Of a stretch of 64,000 nt of DNA, positions 42,681-56,764 are shown piece by piece; positions within the stretch are counted from its first letter, which is position 1, and each line of letters begins with the position of its first letter. The stretch comes from Streptomyces cathayae (GTDB taxonomy: Bacteria; Actinomycetota; Actinomycetes; Streptomycetales; Streptomycetaceae), in NCBI RefSeq assembly GCF_029760955.1, contig NZ_CP121682.1, positions 7,148,501 through 7,212,500 of the forward strand, written 5' to 3'. Both the position numbers and the translations under genes were made by a program. The notes under the pieces were generated by a model that worked only from the letters and a program-made list of their open reading frames with translations, had not been told where the DNA came from and made no database searches.

Positions 42681-44906
42681 TCACGGGACGTCGGGCACCA
42701 GCCACACCGTCGCGAGGGGCGGGAGCGTGATCCGGACGCAGCCGTCCTCGGGCTTGACCGGGTCCGGATGGGTGACGTCACCGCCGCCGTACCGGGCCGC
42801 GTCCGTGTTGAGTACCTCCCGCCAGGCACTCACCTCGTCGGGCACGCCGAGCCGGTACCCGTGCCGGACGACCGGGGAGAAGTTCGACACCGAGAGCAGC
42901 GGCCGCCCCTCGGCGTCGAACCGCAGGAACGCGAACACGTTGTCCTCGGCCGCGTCCACCGAGACCCAGCGAAAGCCCGCCGGGTCGGTGTCCCGCTGCC
43001 ACAGCGCCTCCGTCGCGCGGTAACGGGTGTTGAGGTCGCGCACCAGGTCCTGTACCCCGCGGTGGTCGCCCGCCGAGTGGTACGCGTCGTCCAGCAGCCA
43101 CCACTCGGGGCCGTGCTGCTCGGACCATTCGGCGCCCTGCGCGAACTCCTGCCCCATGAAGAGCAGTTGCTTGCCCGGGTGGGCCCACATGAAGCCGAGA
43201 TAGGCCCGGGTGGTCGCCCGGCGCTGCCACCAGTCGCCGGGCATCTTCGACACCAGGGCCTGCTTGCCGTGCACCACCTCGTCGTGCGAGATCGGCAGGA
43301 CGTAGTTCTCGCTGTAGGCGTACACCATCGAGAACGTCATCTCGTGGTGGTGGTACTTGCGGTGGACCGGTTCGTGGGAGACGTACTCGAGCGAGTCGTG
43401 CATCCAGCCCATGTTCCACTTCAGGCCGAACCCCAGCCCGCCGGTGTCGGTGGACCGGGTCACCCCGCCCCACGCGGTCGACTCCTCCGCGATCGTCACC
43501 ACGCCGGGGCAGCGCCGGTACACGGTCGCGTTCATCTCCTGCAGGAACGCCACGGCGGCCAGGTCCTCCCGGCCGCCGTGCACATTGGCCTCCCACTGGC
43601 CGGAGTCCCGTGAGTAGTCCAGGTAGAGCATGGAGGCGACCGCGTCCACGCGCAGTCCGTCGATGTGGAACTCCTGGCACCAGTACACGGCGTTGGCGAC
43701 CAGGAAGTTGCGCACCTCGGTCCGGGCGAAGTCGAACGTGTACGTCCCCCAGTCCGGGTGCTCCGCCCGCCGGGCGTCCCCCGGCTCGTACAGCGGGTCC
43801 CCGTCGAACCGGGCCAGCGCCCAGTCGTCCTTCGGGAAGTGGGCCGGCACCCAGTCCATGATCACGCCGATCCCGGCCCGGTGCAGGGCGTCGACCAGGT
43901 ACTTGAAGTCGTCGGGTGAGCCGAGTCGCGCGGTCGGCGCGTAGAACCCGGTGACCTGGTAGCCCCAGGACGGACCGTAGGGATGCTCGGCGACCGGCAT
44001 CAGCTCGACATGGGTGAACCCGAGGTCCTTCACGTACGCGGGCAGCTCGTCAGCGAGTTGACGGTACGTCAGGCCGGGTCGCCAGGACGGCAGATGCACC
44101 TCGTACACCGAGAACGGTGCCTCGTGCACGGGCACACCGGCCCGCCGCTCCAGCCACTCGGCGTCGTCCCACTCGTACCGCGAGGACGTCACGATCGACG
44201 CCGTGTTCGGCGGTTCCTCCGCGAGGCGCGCCATCGGGTCCGCCTTGAGGGCCAGGTGACCGTACCGGGAGTGCACCTCGAACTTGTAGCGGGTGCCCTC
44301 ACCGATCCCCGGCAGGAACAGCTCCCACACCCCGGAGGCACCGAGCGAGCGCATCGGGAACGCGGTGCCGTCCCAGCAGGTGAAGTCCCCGGCGACCCGC
44401 ACCCCTTGAGCGTTCGGCGCCCACACGGTGAAGCGGGTGCCGCTCACGCCCTGGTGGGTCATGGGGTGCGCGCCGAGCGCGGTCCACAGCTCCTCGTGGC
44501 GGCCCTCGCCGATCAGATGCAGGTCGAACTCGCCCAGTGCGGGCGGCATCCGGTACGGGTCGTGCACCTCCACGGCGTCCTCGTCCCCGTACGCCACCGC
44601 CAGGGTGTACGCGGGGATCGTGTCCAGCGGCAGGACCACGGAGAACAGGCCGTCGCCCTCCGAGGTGAGCGGGACACGCTCGCCGCCGGTGACCACACTC
44701 ACCGCCCGTGCGAAGGGGCGCAGCGCCCGGAAGGCGATGCCGCCCGGCACCGGGTGCGCGCCGAGCAGCGCGTGCGGATCGTGGTGGGCGCCCGCCAGCA
44801 GGCGCCCCCGGTCGGTGGGATCGAGGGCGGGAGCGGTCCCGGGGGCCGCCGGAGCGGACGGGGCGGGCCCGGCCGACTCGGGAAGCGGGGTGTCATGCAG
44901 GGCCAC
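42681..44906 (-). CDS. glgB: 1,4-alpha-glucan branching enzyme
   Basis: A 741-residue GH13 branching enzyme that adds alpha-1,6 branches to the linear glucan made by GlgE. An N-terminal domain and CBM48 ([36 protein letters not shown]) precede the barrel. The catalytic Asp is in [17 protein letters not shown] (about 420), the Glu in [12 protein letters not shown] (about 473) and the third Asp in [11 protein letters not shown] (about 540). GTG 44906 starts four bases after the mak stop. It is last in the glgE-treS-mak-glgB operon. Confidence 0.96.
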   Translation of the reverse strand: MALHDTPLPESAGPAPSAPAAPGTAPALDPTDRGRLLAGAHHDPHALLGAHPVPGGIAFRALRPFARAVSVVTGGERVPLTSEGDGLFSVVLPLDTIPAYTLAVAYGDEDAVEVHDPYRMPPALGEFDLHLIGEGRHEELWTALGAHPMTHQGVSGTRFTVWAPNAQGVRVAGDFTCWDGTAFPMRSLGASGVWELFLPGIGEGTRYKFEVHSRYGHLALKADPMARLAEEPPNTASIVTSSRYEWDDAEWLERRAGVPVHEAPFSVYEVHLPSWRPGLTYRQLADELPAYVKDLGFTHVELMPVAEHPYGPSWGYQVTGFYAPTARLGSPDDFKYLVDALHRAGIGVIMDWVPAHFPKDDWALARFDGDPLYEPGDARRAEHPDWGTYTFDFARTEVRNFLVANAVYWCQEFHIDGLRVDAVASMLYLDYSRDSGQWEANVHGGREDLAAVAFLQEMNATVYRRCPGVVTIAEESTAWGGVTRSTDTGGLGFGLKWNMGWMHDSLEYVSHEPVHRKYHHHEMTFSMVYAYSENYVLPISHDEVVHGKQALVSKMPGDWWQRRATTRAYLGFMWAHPGKQLLFMGQEFAQGAEWSEQHGPEWWLLDDAYHSAGDHRGVQDLVRDLNTRYRATEALWQRDTDPAGFRWVSVDAAEDNVFAFLRFDAEGRPLLSVSNFSPVVRHGYRLGVPDEVSAWREVLNTDAARYGGGDVTHPDPVKPEDGCVRITLPPLATVWLVPDVP

Positions 44907-44910
44907 GGCT

Positions 44911-46272
44911 TCAGTCTCCTCTCACGGCGAGGCGCTCGATCGCCGCCATGGGTACGGGCAGCCAGTCGGGTCGGTGCCGGGCCTCGTACAGCACCTCGTA
45001 CACGGCACGGTCCGTCTCGTAGGCGCGGAGCAGGCCGTGCTTCTTTCGCGGGTCCCAGCCGGAGCGCGCCGCGTAGCCCGCGCAGTAGGCCTCGCGGCAG
45101 CGGCGCGCCCACTCCGGGCGCCAGGGGCGCCGCTGGCGGGCGGCGTAGTCGAACGAGCGCAGCATCCCGGCGATGTCCCGCAGGGGGGAGTGGGCGCTGC
45201 GCCGTTCGGAGAGCGGCCGGGACGGCTCGCCCTCGAAGTCGATGACGAACCAGTCGCGTCCGGCCCGCAGCACCTGCCCGAGGTGCAGGTCACCGTGGAT
45301 GCGCTGGGCGGCCGGCCCGGGGTCGCAGAGCGCGAGTGCGGCGAACGCGGCCTTCAGGCCGGGCACGAACGGCTGGAGGACGGGGACGGAGTGCGCGGCG
45401 GCCGTCAGCCGCTCGGTCATCGCCGTCGCCGTCGGCCCGTTCTCCCCGGGGCCACCGACGGGGAAGGCCGAGGCCAGCGCCAGGTGCACGTCCGCCGTGG
45501 CCCGGCCGAGGGCGTACGACTGGGCGGTGAAGTCGTCCCCGGCGGCCAGTGCGTCCAGGGCCAGCGTCCAGCCGTCGGAGGCGTCCCGCAGGAACGGCTG
45601 GAGGACACCGAGCGTCGCCTTGAACGGATGCGTGGTCCGCAACCAGGCCACCGGGGCGGGAACCCGGTGGCAGCCCTGCCGGGACAGCGCGCCCGGTACC
45701 TCCAGATCCGGGTTGACTCCGGGCTGGATCCGCCGGAAGACCTTCAGGATGAACTCCTCGCCGTACACCAGCGAGGAGTTGGACTGCTCGGCGTCCAGCA
45801 GACGTGGTACCAGCCCGGCGCCGGGCCCCGGCTGGGCCGCGTCGCACTCGAAGTGCAGGGGCCCGGTCGTGCCGGGGTACCGCAGCCGCTCCAGGAGCAG
45901 CTGGGCCGAACGGGGGTCGTGGAGGGCGTCGTAGACCGTCCGCCCGGCCAGCGGCCCGTCCTGCACCCTGCCGATGAGGGCCCGGCCGAGGCGCGGCGTC
46001 GGGTGCTCCCGCACACCGAGGAGGAGCTGGTAGCAGTCACCGGCCCAGGGAGTGTTGCCGGGGGAGGGCACGCCGCCGTGGCCCGCGTGGACCAGCAGGT
46101 GCAGACAGCCCGGGAACAGCTCCGTCATCGACAGCACATGGAGGTCGGTGACGGGACGGTCCTTGCCGGCGAACCAGCGCTGCCCCGGCAGCCACTCGCG
46201 CAGCAGCCCGGTGAACGACTCCATGGACCCGGCGGGTGCGCTGCGCGGGCGCAGGAACGCGGCCTTCGTCAT
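44911..46272 (-). CDS. mak: maltokinase
   Basis: A 453-residue kinase (also called Pep2) that makes maltose 1-phosphate from maltose and ATP, the GlgE donor. The kinase fold shows [29 protein letters not shown], quoted as HGDLHLGQV (catalytic Asp about 328) and VIDFEGEP (metal Asp about 345). N-terminal [16 protein letters not shown] is the maltokinase signature. AGGAGG lies seven bases before the ATG. In some actinobacteria mak is fused to treS; here they are separate genes 28 bases apart. Confidence 0.95.
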   Translation of the reverse strand: MTKAAFLRPRSAPAGSMESFTGLLREWLPGQRWFAGKDRPVTDLHVLSMTELFPGCLHLLVHAGHGGVPSPGNTPWAGDCYQLLLGVREHPTPRLGRALIGRVQDGPLAGRTVYDALHDPRSAQLLLERLRYPGTTGPLHFECDAAQPGPGAGLVPRLLDAEQSNSSLVYGEEFILKVFRRIQPGVNPDLEVPGALSRQGCHRVPAPVAWLRTTHPFKATLGVLQPFLRDASDGWTLALDALAAGDDFTAQSYALGRATADVHLALASAFPVGGPGENGPTATAMTERLTAAAHSVPVLQPFVPGLKAAFAALALCDPGPAAQRIHGDLHLGQVLRAGRDWFVIDFEGEPSRPLSERRSAHSPLRDIAGMLRSFDYAARQRRPWRPEWARRCREAYCAGYAARSGWDPRKKHGLLRAYETDRAVYEVLYEARHRPDWLPVPMAAIERLAVRGD

Positions 46273-46300
46273 GGTGACGCCTCCTCTCGTCGGCGCACGC

Positions 46301-48039
<1,739 letters not shown>

Positions 48040-48043
<4 letters not shown>

Positions 48044-50036
48044 GGCGTTCCCGCCCCTCCGGCTCGCTGTGCGGCGGTCGGTCGCTGGACGTGCAGGACA
48101 TGCGCGGGAGCCCGCCCCGGTTCCAGACGTACGTAGTTGGTGCTGCCCCAGTGATAGGTCTCGCCGGTGAGCTCGTCGTGCACCGGCACCGACTCGTGCC
48201 GTTCCAGGCCGAGTTGCGGCATGTCCAACGAGACGGTGGCCTCCTGGGTGTGGTGCGGGTCGAGGTTGGCGACCACCAGCACGACATCGGACCCGCTGCG
48301 CTTGCTGTACGCGATGACGGCGTCGTTGTCGGTGTCGTGGAAACGGAGGTTTCTGAGTGCGCGCAGGGCGGGGTGCGCCCGTCGGATGGTGTTGAGCCGG
48401 GTGATCAGGGGGGTGATGGTCTCGCCCCGGCGTTCGGCGCCCTCCCAGTCGCGGGCGGTGAGCTGGTACTTCTCCGAGTGCAGGTACTCCTCCGAGCCCT
48501 CCCGCAGCGGGGTGTTCTCACACAGTTCGTAGCCGCTGTAGAGCCCCAGGACGGCGAGAGGGTGGCGGCCAGCACGGCGCGGACCTCGAAGGCGGGCCGG
48601 CCGCCGTGCTGCAGGTAGGCGTGCAGGATGTCGGGGGTGTTGGTGAACAGGTTGGGCCGCATGGAGCAGGCCGCCTCCCCCGACAGTTCGGTGAGGTAGT
48701 CGGTCAGTTCCCGTTTGGTGGTGCGCCAGGTGAAGTAGGTGTAGGACTGCTGGAAGCCGACGGCCGCCAGGGTGTGCATCATCGCCGGGCGGGTGAAGGC
48801 CTCCGCCAGGAAGATGACGTCGGGGTCGGTGCGGTTGATGTCGGCGATCACCCGTTCCCAGAAGGCCACCGGTTTGGTGTGCGGGTTGTCCACCCGGAAG
48901 ATCCGCACGCCGGCGGTCATCCAGTGCCGCAGCAGCCGCACGGTTTCGGCGGTCAGGCCGTCCGGGTCGGTGTCGAAGGCGAGCGGGTAGATGTCCTGGT
49001 ACTTCTTGGGCGGGTTCTCCGCATGGGCGATGGTGCCGTCGGGGCGGTGGTGGAACCACTGGGGGTGTTTGTGCACCCAGGGGTGGTCGGGGGAGCACTG
49101 CAGGGCGAGGTCGAGGGCGACCTCCAGGCCGAGTTCGCCGGCCCGGGTGACGAAGCGGGTGAAGTCGGCCAGGGTGCCCAGTTGGGGGTGGACGGTGTCG
49201 TGGCCGCCCTCGGGGGAGCCGATGGCCCAGGGCACGCCGACGTCGTCGGGGGTGGCGGTGAGGGTGTTGTCGCGGCCCTTGCGGTGGGTGGTGCCGATGG
49301 GGTGGATGGGGGGGAGGTAGACGACGTCGAAGCCCATGGCGGCGATGGCGGGCAGCCGGCGGGCGGCGGTGGTGAAGGTGCCGTGCGGCTGTTGGGGGGT
49401 GCCCTCGGAGCGGGGGAAGAACTCGTACCAGGAGCCGTACAGGGCGCGTTCGCGTTCCACGAGCAGGGGCATCGGGTCGCCGGTGGTGAGCAGTTCGCGC
49501 AGGGGGTGGCGGGCCAGGACCGCGTCCACCTCCGGCGTCAGTGCCGCCGCCAACCGGGTGGCGCAGGGCAGGGAGTCGTCGTGCAGCCGCTTCGCCGCGG
49601 CGAGCACGGCGGAGCGGCCGTCGCCCTCGGGTACCCCGGCTGCGGCCCGCCGGTACAGGTTGCCTCCCTCCTCCAGCACCAGACCGGTGTCGATGCCGGC
49701 GTGCACCTTGATCCGTGCGTGGCGGCGCCAGGTCGTGACGGGGTCGCTCCAGGCCTCGACGCGGTAGGTCCACCGGCCCATGGTGTCCGGGGTGATCTCC
49801 GCGCCCCACCGGTCCGTGCCCGGCGCCAGCTCCCGCATCGGGACGAACGGCCGCCGACGGCCCTCGGGATCCTTCAGGACGACATGGGCGGCCACCGCCT
49901 CGTGCCCCTCACGGAACACGGTGGCCGTCACCTCGAACGTCTCACCGACGACGGCCTTCGCCGGCCGTCTGCCGCATTCGACGGCCGGTCGGACGTCCCG
50001 TACGGGGATACGTCCGATGGTCCGCGTCGTCTTCAT
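48040..50036 (-). pseudogene. glgE: alpha-1,4-glucan:maltose-1-phosphate maltosyltransferase with apparent frameshift
   Basis: GlgE extends glucan with maltose 1-phosphate. The frame from ATG 50036 (GGAGGTG upstream) gives VRIFRVDNPHTKP (nucleophile about 383), FLAEAFTRP (acid/base about 409) and runs to AVLAATLSPSWG. It then leaves register: the family sequence [20 protein letters not shown] continues in another frame to the stop at 48040. One missing base between 48542 and 48543 explains this; adding it gives 665 residues, the normal GlgE length. As written, the protein would end at 48405 with a nonsense tail. All other family features are intact, so a base-call error or very recent mutation is likely. 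Confidence 0.9.
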
Positions 50037-50097
50037 GGGTCTGCACCTCCGCCGTGCTCGACGCCGGGCCGGCGCCCGGTCGTGGAAACCAAACTGA

Positions 50098-50124
50098 GGC
50101 GGGAAGGTCCGTTACCTTCCCGCC
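50098..50124 (-). terminator. terminator between DUF5133 gene and glgE operon
   Basis: An 11-bp perfect stem (GGCGGGAAGGT arms, CCGTT loop) overlaps the TAA stop of the DUF5133 gene. On the minus strand it is followed by TCAGTTTGG, then the glgE leader. Confidence 0.65.
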
Positions 50125-50459
50125 GGGGAGCGCCGCTCGATCGACGGCGGGGCCCGTCTCGCCGGGGCGGCCGGACGCGGCCTGTCGTCCGCCACCGGGC
50201 CGGGCCACGCGGTCGCGGACGGACGGGTCCGTTCGCTCTGTTCCTGCAGGTAGGTGACGAGACTGGTACGCAGGTACCGTTCGGCGGCGTCGGCCGCCTC
50301 CCGTGCGCAGCGCTTTCCCATCAGCACGCAGAGGGTGTATCCCGAGTCCTCGAACGTGGTGCGGACCGTGCGATCCGTCGGGGCGGCGAGCATCACGCGT
50401 TCCCAGGCCCGGTAGCGACGCAACTGCCGGGCGACTTCGGCTCTGGCGGGTAGCAGCAT
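50112..50459 (-). CDS. DUF5133 domain protein
   Basis: A 115-residue protein. MLLPARAEVARQLRRYRAWE followed by FEDSGYTLCVLMGKRCAREAADAAERYL matches the small DUF5133 family of Streptomyces, function unknown. A Pro/Arg-rich tail follows LQEQSERTR. ATG 50459 has GAAAGGTGA upstream; an in-frame extension to 50570 has no similar sequence. It ends in TAA, rare here, inside a terminator stem. Confidence 0.78.
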   Translation of the reverse strand: MLLPARAEVARQLRRYRAWERVMLAAPTDRTVRTTFEDSGYTLCVLMGKRCAREAADAAERYLRTSLVTYLQEQSERTRPSATAWPGPVADDRPRPAAPARRAPPSIERRSPAGR

Positions 50460-50855
50460 GGCGCCGTTCACCTTTCCGTGGCTCGATGGGGTACGTACTC
50501 CCGACGGCAGGGTGACGGTCGTGCGTACGGCGGCACGGACCCGTGACGGCGATCGAGGGTGTTCACACATGGTGCACGCCCGGTAACCCGGCGTCTTGTT
50601 GGTTTTTCAACCATGAAGAGCCGGTGTGCGGGCCGGGTGTGGACCGGACGCGGCTCGACGGCGAGATCCGGAGCGGGGCGCATCATGCGCGGCCGTCACC
50701 CCGGGCGCCTCGGCCGTGCGCTCGTGTTGCACGGATGGACCAACCGGGTCACGCTGATGGTGACTCAGAAGCGCCAACCGCTCACTTTTCGTGTTCGGGG
50801 CTCGTCCCGCAGGGGCGAGGGGAATCGGGAGCTTCGCGGTGAGGAGCCAACGACG
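50460..50855. other. divergent intergenic region upstream of DUF5133 and glgX operons
   Basis: No gene is supported in these 396 bases. It holds the divergent promoters of the DUF5133 gene and the 50856-53509 gene pair. A small dyad TGGTT-TTTC-AACCA at 50600-50613 sits in the AT-richest patch. No consensus promoter stands out. Confidence 0.4.
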
Positions 50856-51364
50856 ATGAAGACGACAGTGCCCTGCTACTACCACCTCGACGTGGAAGTG
50901 AGCCCGGAGCGGGTGGGGCAGGTCAGCCGCATTCTGGCCGCTCACCTCCGGCACTGGGACCTGGAGAACCTGATGGAGTCCGTCTGCCGCGGCACCGAGA
51001 TGCTGCTGCACGCCATCGACGAGCACGCCACCGACAAGAACACGTCGATCGAGATGTGGTGGAACGGCCAGCACCTCATCACGGCCGTCGGGGACCACGA
51101 CCGCGCACTGCGACCCGACCAGGAGCTGCGCGGCTGTCTGGAGCACATCGCGGCCAGCAGTGACGGGTGGGGCTGCTGTGCCGCCGAGACCGGCAGCAGG
51201 GTCATCTGGTTCTCGCGGCGGGCCCGGGCCGGCGAACGCGTCCCGCTGGTGCCGGCCGCGCCCGATCCGAGGGTCAGCGAGGGCCTGGACCTGCCCCGCG
51301 TGATCAGCGTCGCCCAGCTGACCAGGCTGGTGCGCACCCCGGCCGGCCTTCTGGAGGCGGCCCG

Positions 51365-51368
<4 letters not shown>
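50856..51368 (+). CDS. putative ATPase-like (HATPase-related) protein overlapping glgX
   Basis: A 170-residue protein. The core, WDLENLMESVCRGTEMLLHAIDEHATDK then IEMWWNGQHLITAVGDHDRAL (read in parts), has the order of an RsbW-type N box and G1 box, but the Asn that binds magnesium is replaced and there is no clear G2 glycine loop. So it is probably a degenerate member. GTGAGGAG precedes ATG 50856. Its stop overlaps the glgX GTG by four bases, so the two are co-translated, suggesting a regulatory role in glycogen turnover; this is inference. Confidence 0.75.
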
Positions 51369-53509
<2,141 letters not shown>

Positions 53510-53517
53510 GGCACGGA

Positions 53518-53550
53518 CGGGCCTGCCGGGCGCACCGCCCGGCGGGCCCG
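53518..53550. terminator. bidirectional terminator after glgX
   Basis: A 14-bp stem with one G-U pair (53518-53531 with 53537-53550) and a GCACC loop lies between the convergent ends of glgX (53509) and the VOC gene (53553). Confidence 0.65.
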
Positions 53551-53552
53551 GA

Positions 53553-54356
53553 TCAGCGGCCGTGGCGCGAGGTCACCGTGAACTGGGCGCCCTCGTTGTC
53601 GCGCAGCACGGCCTCGTCGTCCCGCAGGGCCAGCACACTGCCGCCGTGCTGCTCGGCGGCACGGACGCACGCGGCCACGTCCGCCACGGTGAAGTGGACC
53701 TGCCAGCGCGGCCGGATCGCGGGATCGGGGGCCGACCCCAGCGCCCCCGACTCGATGCAGGCGACCACATGCCCGTCACTGCGCAGCACCACCTCGTCGC
53801 CCTCGTAGACGACCTCGGTGTGTCCGGCCCCCGCCGCACCCCAGTCGAAGACCTCGCCGTAGAAGATCGCGGCGTCGAAGGCGTCACGGGTGTGCAGCCT
53901 GACGAAGGCGGGTTGCGACCGGCGCCAGCTGAGCCAGTGGGTGAACAGCTCGCCCTCCCAGACGCCGAAGGTCGCGCCGTCCCGGTCGGCCAGCAGCGCC
54001 GCGCGCCCCGGAGGCAGGGAGAGGGGACCGACCGCCAGGGTGCCACCTCGTTCCTGCACCCGCGACACCGCCTCGTCCGCGCTGCGCGCGGCGAAGTACG
54101 GGGTCCAGGCCACGGCCATCCGCCACATGTCGGCCACCCCGGCGAGGCCGGCCACCGGCACGCCGTCCATCAGGGCGATCCTGAACCGCTCGCCCAGCCG
54201 GGCAGGGCGCCACCGCCAGCCCAGCACGGCCGTGTAGAAATCCTCGGTCGTCCTGATGTCGCGACTGGTCAGGCTCACCCAGCAGGGTGTCCCGTACACG
54301 GAGTGGGTGGAGAAGACGTCCGTCGTACCGACGGTGGAGGGGGTGTCGTGGTTCAT
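53553..54356 (-). CDS. VOC family protein with two domains
   Basis: A 267-residue protein of two glyoxalase-like domains: first SVYGTPCWVSLTSRDIRTTEDFYTAVLGW (parts), second PAFVRLHTRDAFDAAIFYGEVFDW. It is the same architecture as the interrupted gene at 2310-4692. No metal ligand set is obvious, and the substrate is unknown. Start ATG 54356 is set by the match with family members; its ribosome binding site is weak. Confidence 0.88.
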   Translation of the reverse strand: MNHDTPSTVGTTDVFSTHSVYGTPCWVSLTSRDIRTTEDFYTAVLGWRWRPARLGERFRIALMDGVPVAGLAGVADMWRMAVAWTPYFAARSADEAVSRVQERGGTLAVGPLSLPPGRAALLADRDGATFGVWEGELFTHWLSWRRSQPAFVRLHTRDAFDAAIFYGEVFDWGAAGAGHTEVVYEGDEVVLRSDGHVVACIESGALGSAPDPAIRPRWQVHFTVADVAACVRAAEQHGGSVLALRDDEAVLRDNEGAQFTVTSRHGR

Positions 54357-54606
54357 GGGCAGTCGCGTCCTGATCTCGTAGGCCTGGCAGCCGTCTGCAG
54401 GACTCCAGTGTCCGGCCTGTACCGCTCCGGGCGCCCGCCGAGTACCCCGGTGGGGGCGCCGAAACGGTGACCGGGACGTCTCCGCCCCGTCCGGGTGGCA
54501 CCGGACGGGGCGAGTGACGACGATGGAGGGGCAGGACCCTGGGTGAAGGCACCCGAGCACTGGGTGAAGACACCACGAGAGCGGCACACCGGACCCGGAG
54601 GTGACC

Positions 54607-54945
54607 ATGCCCACGGACGGGGACGCGGACGCGGAGCGGATCCTCCGGCTGGAGGAAGAGGTACAGCAGCTGAAGGAGGCGGTCGTCTCGCACGCGGTGG
54701 TGGACCAGGCGATCGGTGTGATCGTCGCGATCGGGCGGGTGTCACCCGATCAGGGGTGGACGGTGCTGAAGGAGGTCTCCCAGCACACCAACGTCAAACT
54801 CCGCGACGTGGCCGGGACGATCGTCGGCTGGGGAAGCACCGGCGTGCTGCCGCCGGAGACGGGCGCTGAGCTGGAGAAGGTCCTGGACCGGATCAGCCGG
54901 CCTCCGTCCGCAGCTCCTCACGTACCTGGGCGAAACAGCTGCTGA
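54607..54945 (+). CDS. ANTAR domain protein
   Basis: A 112-residue protein made almost wholly of an ANTAR RNA-binding domain: a coiled coil (RILRLEEEVQQLKEAVVSHA) and then VVDQAIGVIVAIGRVSPDQGWTVLKEVSQHTNVKLRDVAGTIV, in which the spacing AIGV...NVKLRDVA is typical. ANTAR proteins bind paired RNA hairpins and prevent termination. No sensor domain is attached. GGAGGTG lies right before ATG 54607. The last 53 bases overlap the end of the opposing sigma gene. Confidence 0.88.
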   Translation: MPTDGDADAERILRLEEEVQQLKEAVVSHAVVDQAIGVIVAIGRVSPDQGWTVLKEVSQHTNVKLRDVAGTIVGWGSTGVLPPETGAELEKVLDRISRPPSAAPHVPGRNSC

Positions 54946-55687
54946 GCAGCCGGGACACATGCATCTGCGAGATGCCGAGCAGCTCGGCGATGCTGCTCTG
55001 CGTCATGCCCCGGAAGAACCGCAGATAGAGGATGAGCCGCTCGCGCTCCGGAAGCGCCTCGAGACAGGGCCGGACCGCCACCCGGTCGACGACGGTGTCG
55101 TAGGCGGGGTCCGGGCCGCCGAGCGAGTCCCCGAGCGCGTAGCCGTCCGTACCGGGCATCTCCGCCTCCAGCGACAGCGCGGAGAAACATTCGAGAGCCT
55201 CCGTGCCGGTGCGCACCTCGTCCTCGGTCAGCTGCGCGTACGCGGCGATCTCGGCGGTCGTCGGGGCCCGGCCGGGAGTGGTCTGGGCCAGTTCCTTCAC
55301 GGCGTGCCGCACCCGGTTGCGCAGGTCCTGGACCCGGCGGGGGACGTGCAGGGTCCACATGTGGTCCCGGAAGTGACGCTTGATCTCGCCGGTGACGGTC
55401 GGTACGGCGTACGCCTCGAAAGCGTTGCCGCGCGCCGGATCGTAGTGGTCGACCGCCTTGACCAGGCCCAGAGCCGCCACCTGGTACAGATCCTCCAGAG
55501 CCTCACCGCGCCCCCGGAAGCGGACGGCGATCCGCTCGGCCATGGGCAGCCAGGAACGGACGAGCCCGTCCCGCAGCGCCTTACGCTCGGGGCCCTCGGG
55601 CAGCCGGGCGAGGCGGAGGAAGTCCTCGGCGGTGTCGGGTGCGTCGTGGTGGGGATGCGGCTTCGTGGTGCTGCCGGCGATACGCAT
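54893..55687 (-). CDS. RNA polymerase sigma factor, SigB/SigF/SigG family (second copy)
   Basis: A 264-residue group 3 sigma factor similar along its length to the one at 28560-29447. Region 2: RSWLPMAERIAVRFRGRGEA, EDLYQVAALGLVKAVDHYDP, FEAYAVPTVTGEIKRHFRD. Region 4: LPERERLILYLRFFRGMTQS and AELLGISQMHVSRLLS. GGGAGGTG precedes ATG 55687. Its 3' end overlaps the convergent ANTAR gene by 53 bases. Which anti-sigma protein controls it is not shown; several RsbW-like genes are nearby. Confidence 0.94.
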   Translation of the reverse strand: MRIAGSTTKPHPHHDAPDTAEDFLRLARLPEGPERKALRDGLVRSWLPMAERIAVRFRGRGEALEDLYQVAALGLVKAVDHYDPARGNAFEAYAVPTVTGEIKRHFRDHMWTLHVPRRVQDLRNRVRHAVKELAQTTPGRAPTTAEIAAYAQLTEDEVRTGTEALECFSALSLEAEMPGTDGYALGDSLGGPDPAYDTVVDRVAVRPCLEALPERERLILYLRFFRGMTQSSIAELLGISQMHVSRLLSSCFAQVREELRTEAG

Positions 55688-56235
55688 GAGGCGCACCTCC
55701 CTGAGCAGGTGCCGGGTGGACGGGCACCGTGGGAGCGCGGGCTCGGACCGCACGGAGGTGACCCCGGGGGCGGCGAGCCGGTTCCCACGGTCGTGCCTCC
55801 GGTCCGAAGCACTGGCCCTTTCCTTCCCCCGCGCCGGGCCGGTGAAACTGCTTCCCGAATTTCCGGGGCGGCCATGCGCGAAAAAACGAGGGAATACAGG
55901 GGAAACGCACGCTGCGACATCGCGGAAATTCATTGTGTGAAGTTCCGGAATACCCGGGGAGCCGGTCGGCGGCCGGGACGCGGGCGGGTTCGCGTCGTAC
56001 GCCGGTGGCGCGGCCCGCCTCCGGGCCGGCCGATGTGATCGATGTGATCGCGCCCCCGAACGTGATGTGCGGCACGCCGTGCTCCGGGCCGGACGACCGG
56101 TCCGGCGGATCGTTCCAGCGCAGCGCTTGATCAACGATCAACGGGGATGAACCACTGACCACAGCGCATTCCGCGCATTTGACAGTGCCGGGAGCCCACG
56201 GATAGGAAACAGCGACGGAAGTGGAAAGGTGAACC
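55688..56235. other. 548-base intergenic region with short repeats and a promoter
   Basis: No gene is supported here. It carries the divergent promoters of the sigma gene and the 56236 gene. Noted are a tandem 9-bp repeat (GATGTGATC twice, about 56032-56049), a dyad TTGATC-AAC-GATCAA (56127-56141) and a -35/-10 pair before 56236. The stretch 55865-55945 is unusually AT-rich for this genome. Confidence 0.5.
56179..56208 (+). promoter_or_regulatory. probable housekeeping-type promoter
   Basis: TTGACA (56179-56184), an 18-base spacer and TAGGAA (56203-56208) resemble a HrdB-dependent promoter (TTGACN, TAGRRT). It lies 27 bases before the GTG of the next gene. The dyad at 56127-56141 lies just upstream of the -35. 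Confidence 0.55.
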
Positions 56236-56757
56236 GTGTACGAGCCGAACGTGGTCGGGGACTGGCAGGAGTACGACGAGCATGCCGGTCTGCGGGTACG
56301 CGTCCACCGTCTGGAATCGGGTGAACCGCCCCGGGGACGGGACGACGCCGCCCAAGGGCTGACGTACTTCAGCGTCCGGGTGACCGTCGAGAACCGCGGT
56401 GAGCGGAAATTCGGGATTCATCTCGAGGACGGTCAGGTCGACGTACGGACAGGGCCGGACGGGGAGAGCGCGTTCATCGACTGGCGCAACTCACAGTTCA
56501 TCGAGGGATTCGACGTCTATCCGCTGCGCCGTGCCACCGCCGTGCTCTACGCGGCAGCCCCTGAGGCGTCGCTGAGCCATGTCGACGTCCAGATCCAGCT
56601 CCGGGCCGACGAGGAGTGGACCGGCCGCCGCCTGTGGTCGGGGGGCATCGCCGTGCACGACGGGACGGCCGGGGCCCCGGGGGGCGGGACCAGGGAGGGC
56701 CTCGCGCACCAGCTGAGCGCGTTCCTCCGGGGCCAGGCGGAGGAGGGGACCGCCTGA
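56236..56757 (+). CDS. hypothetical protein, possible DUF4352-like beta-sandwich
   Basis: A 173-residue acidic protein without a signal peptide or membrane span. The segment YFSVRVTVENRGERKFGIHLED, followed by VDVQIQLRADEEW, reads as beta strands in the style of immunoglobulin-like DUF4352 domains, but the match is weak. A Gly-rich linker and short amphipathic helix (LAHQLSAFLRGQAEEG) close it. GTG 56236 has GGAAAGG upstream and a good promoter. It ends seven bases from the opposing hemC stop. No function is assigned. Confidence 0.72.
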   Translation: MYEPNVVGDWQEYDEHAGLRVRVHRLESGEPPRGRDDAAQGLTYFSVRVTVENRGERKFGIHLEDGQVDVRTGPDGESAFIDWRNSQFIEGFDVYPLRRATAVLYAAAPEASLSHVDVQIQLRADEEWTGRRLWSGGIAVHDGTAGAPGGGTREGLAHQLSAFLRGQAEEGTA

Positions 56758-56764
56758 TCCGCCG

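Noticed and set aside
48405..48640. Programmed frameshifting in glgE
   Set aside because: I see no slippery heptamer with a stimulatory structure at 48542, and GlgE proteins are not known to use frameshifting; a lost base is simpler.
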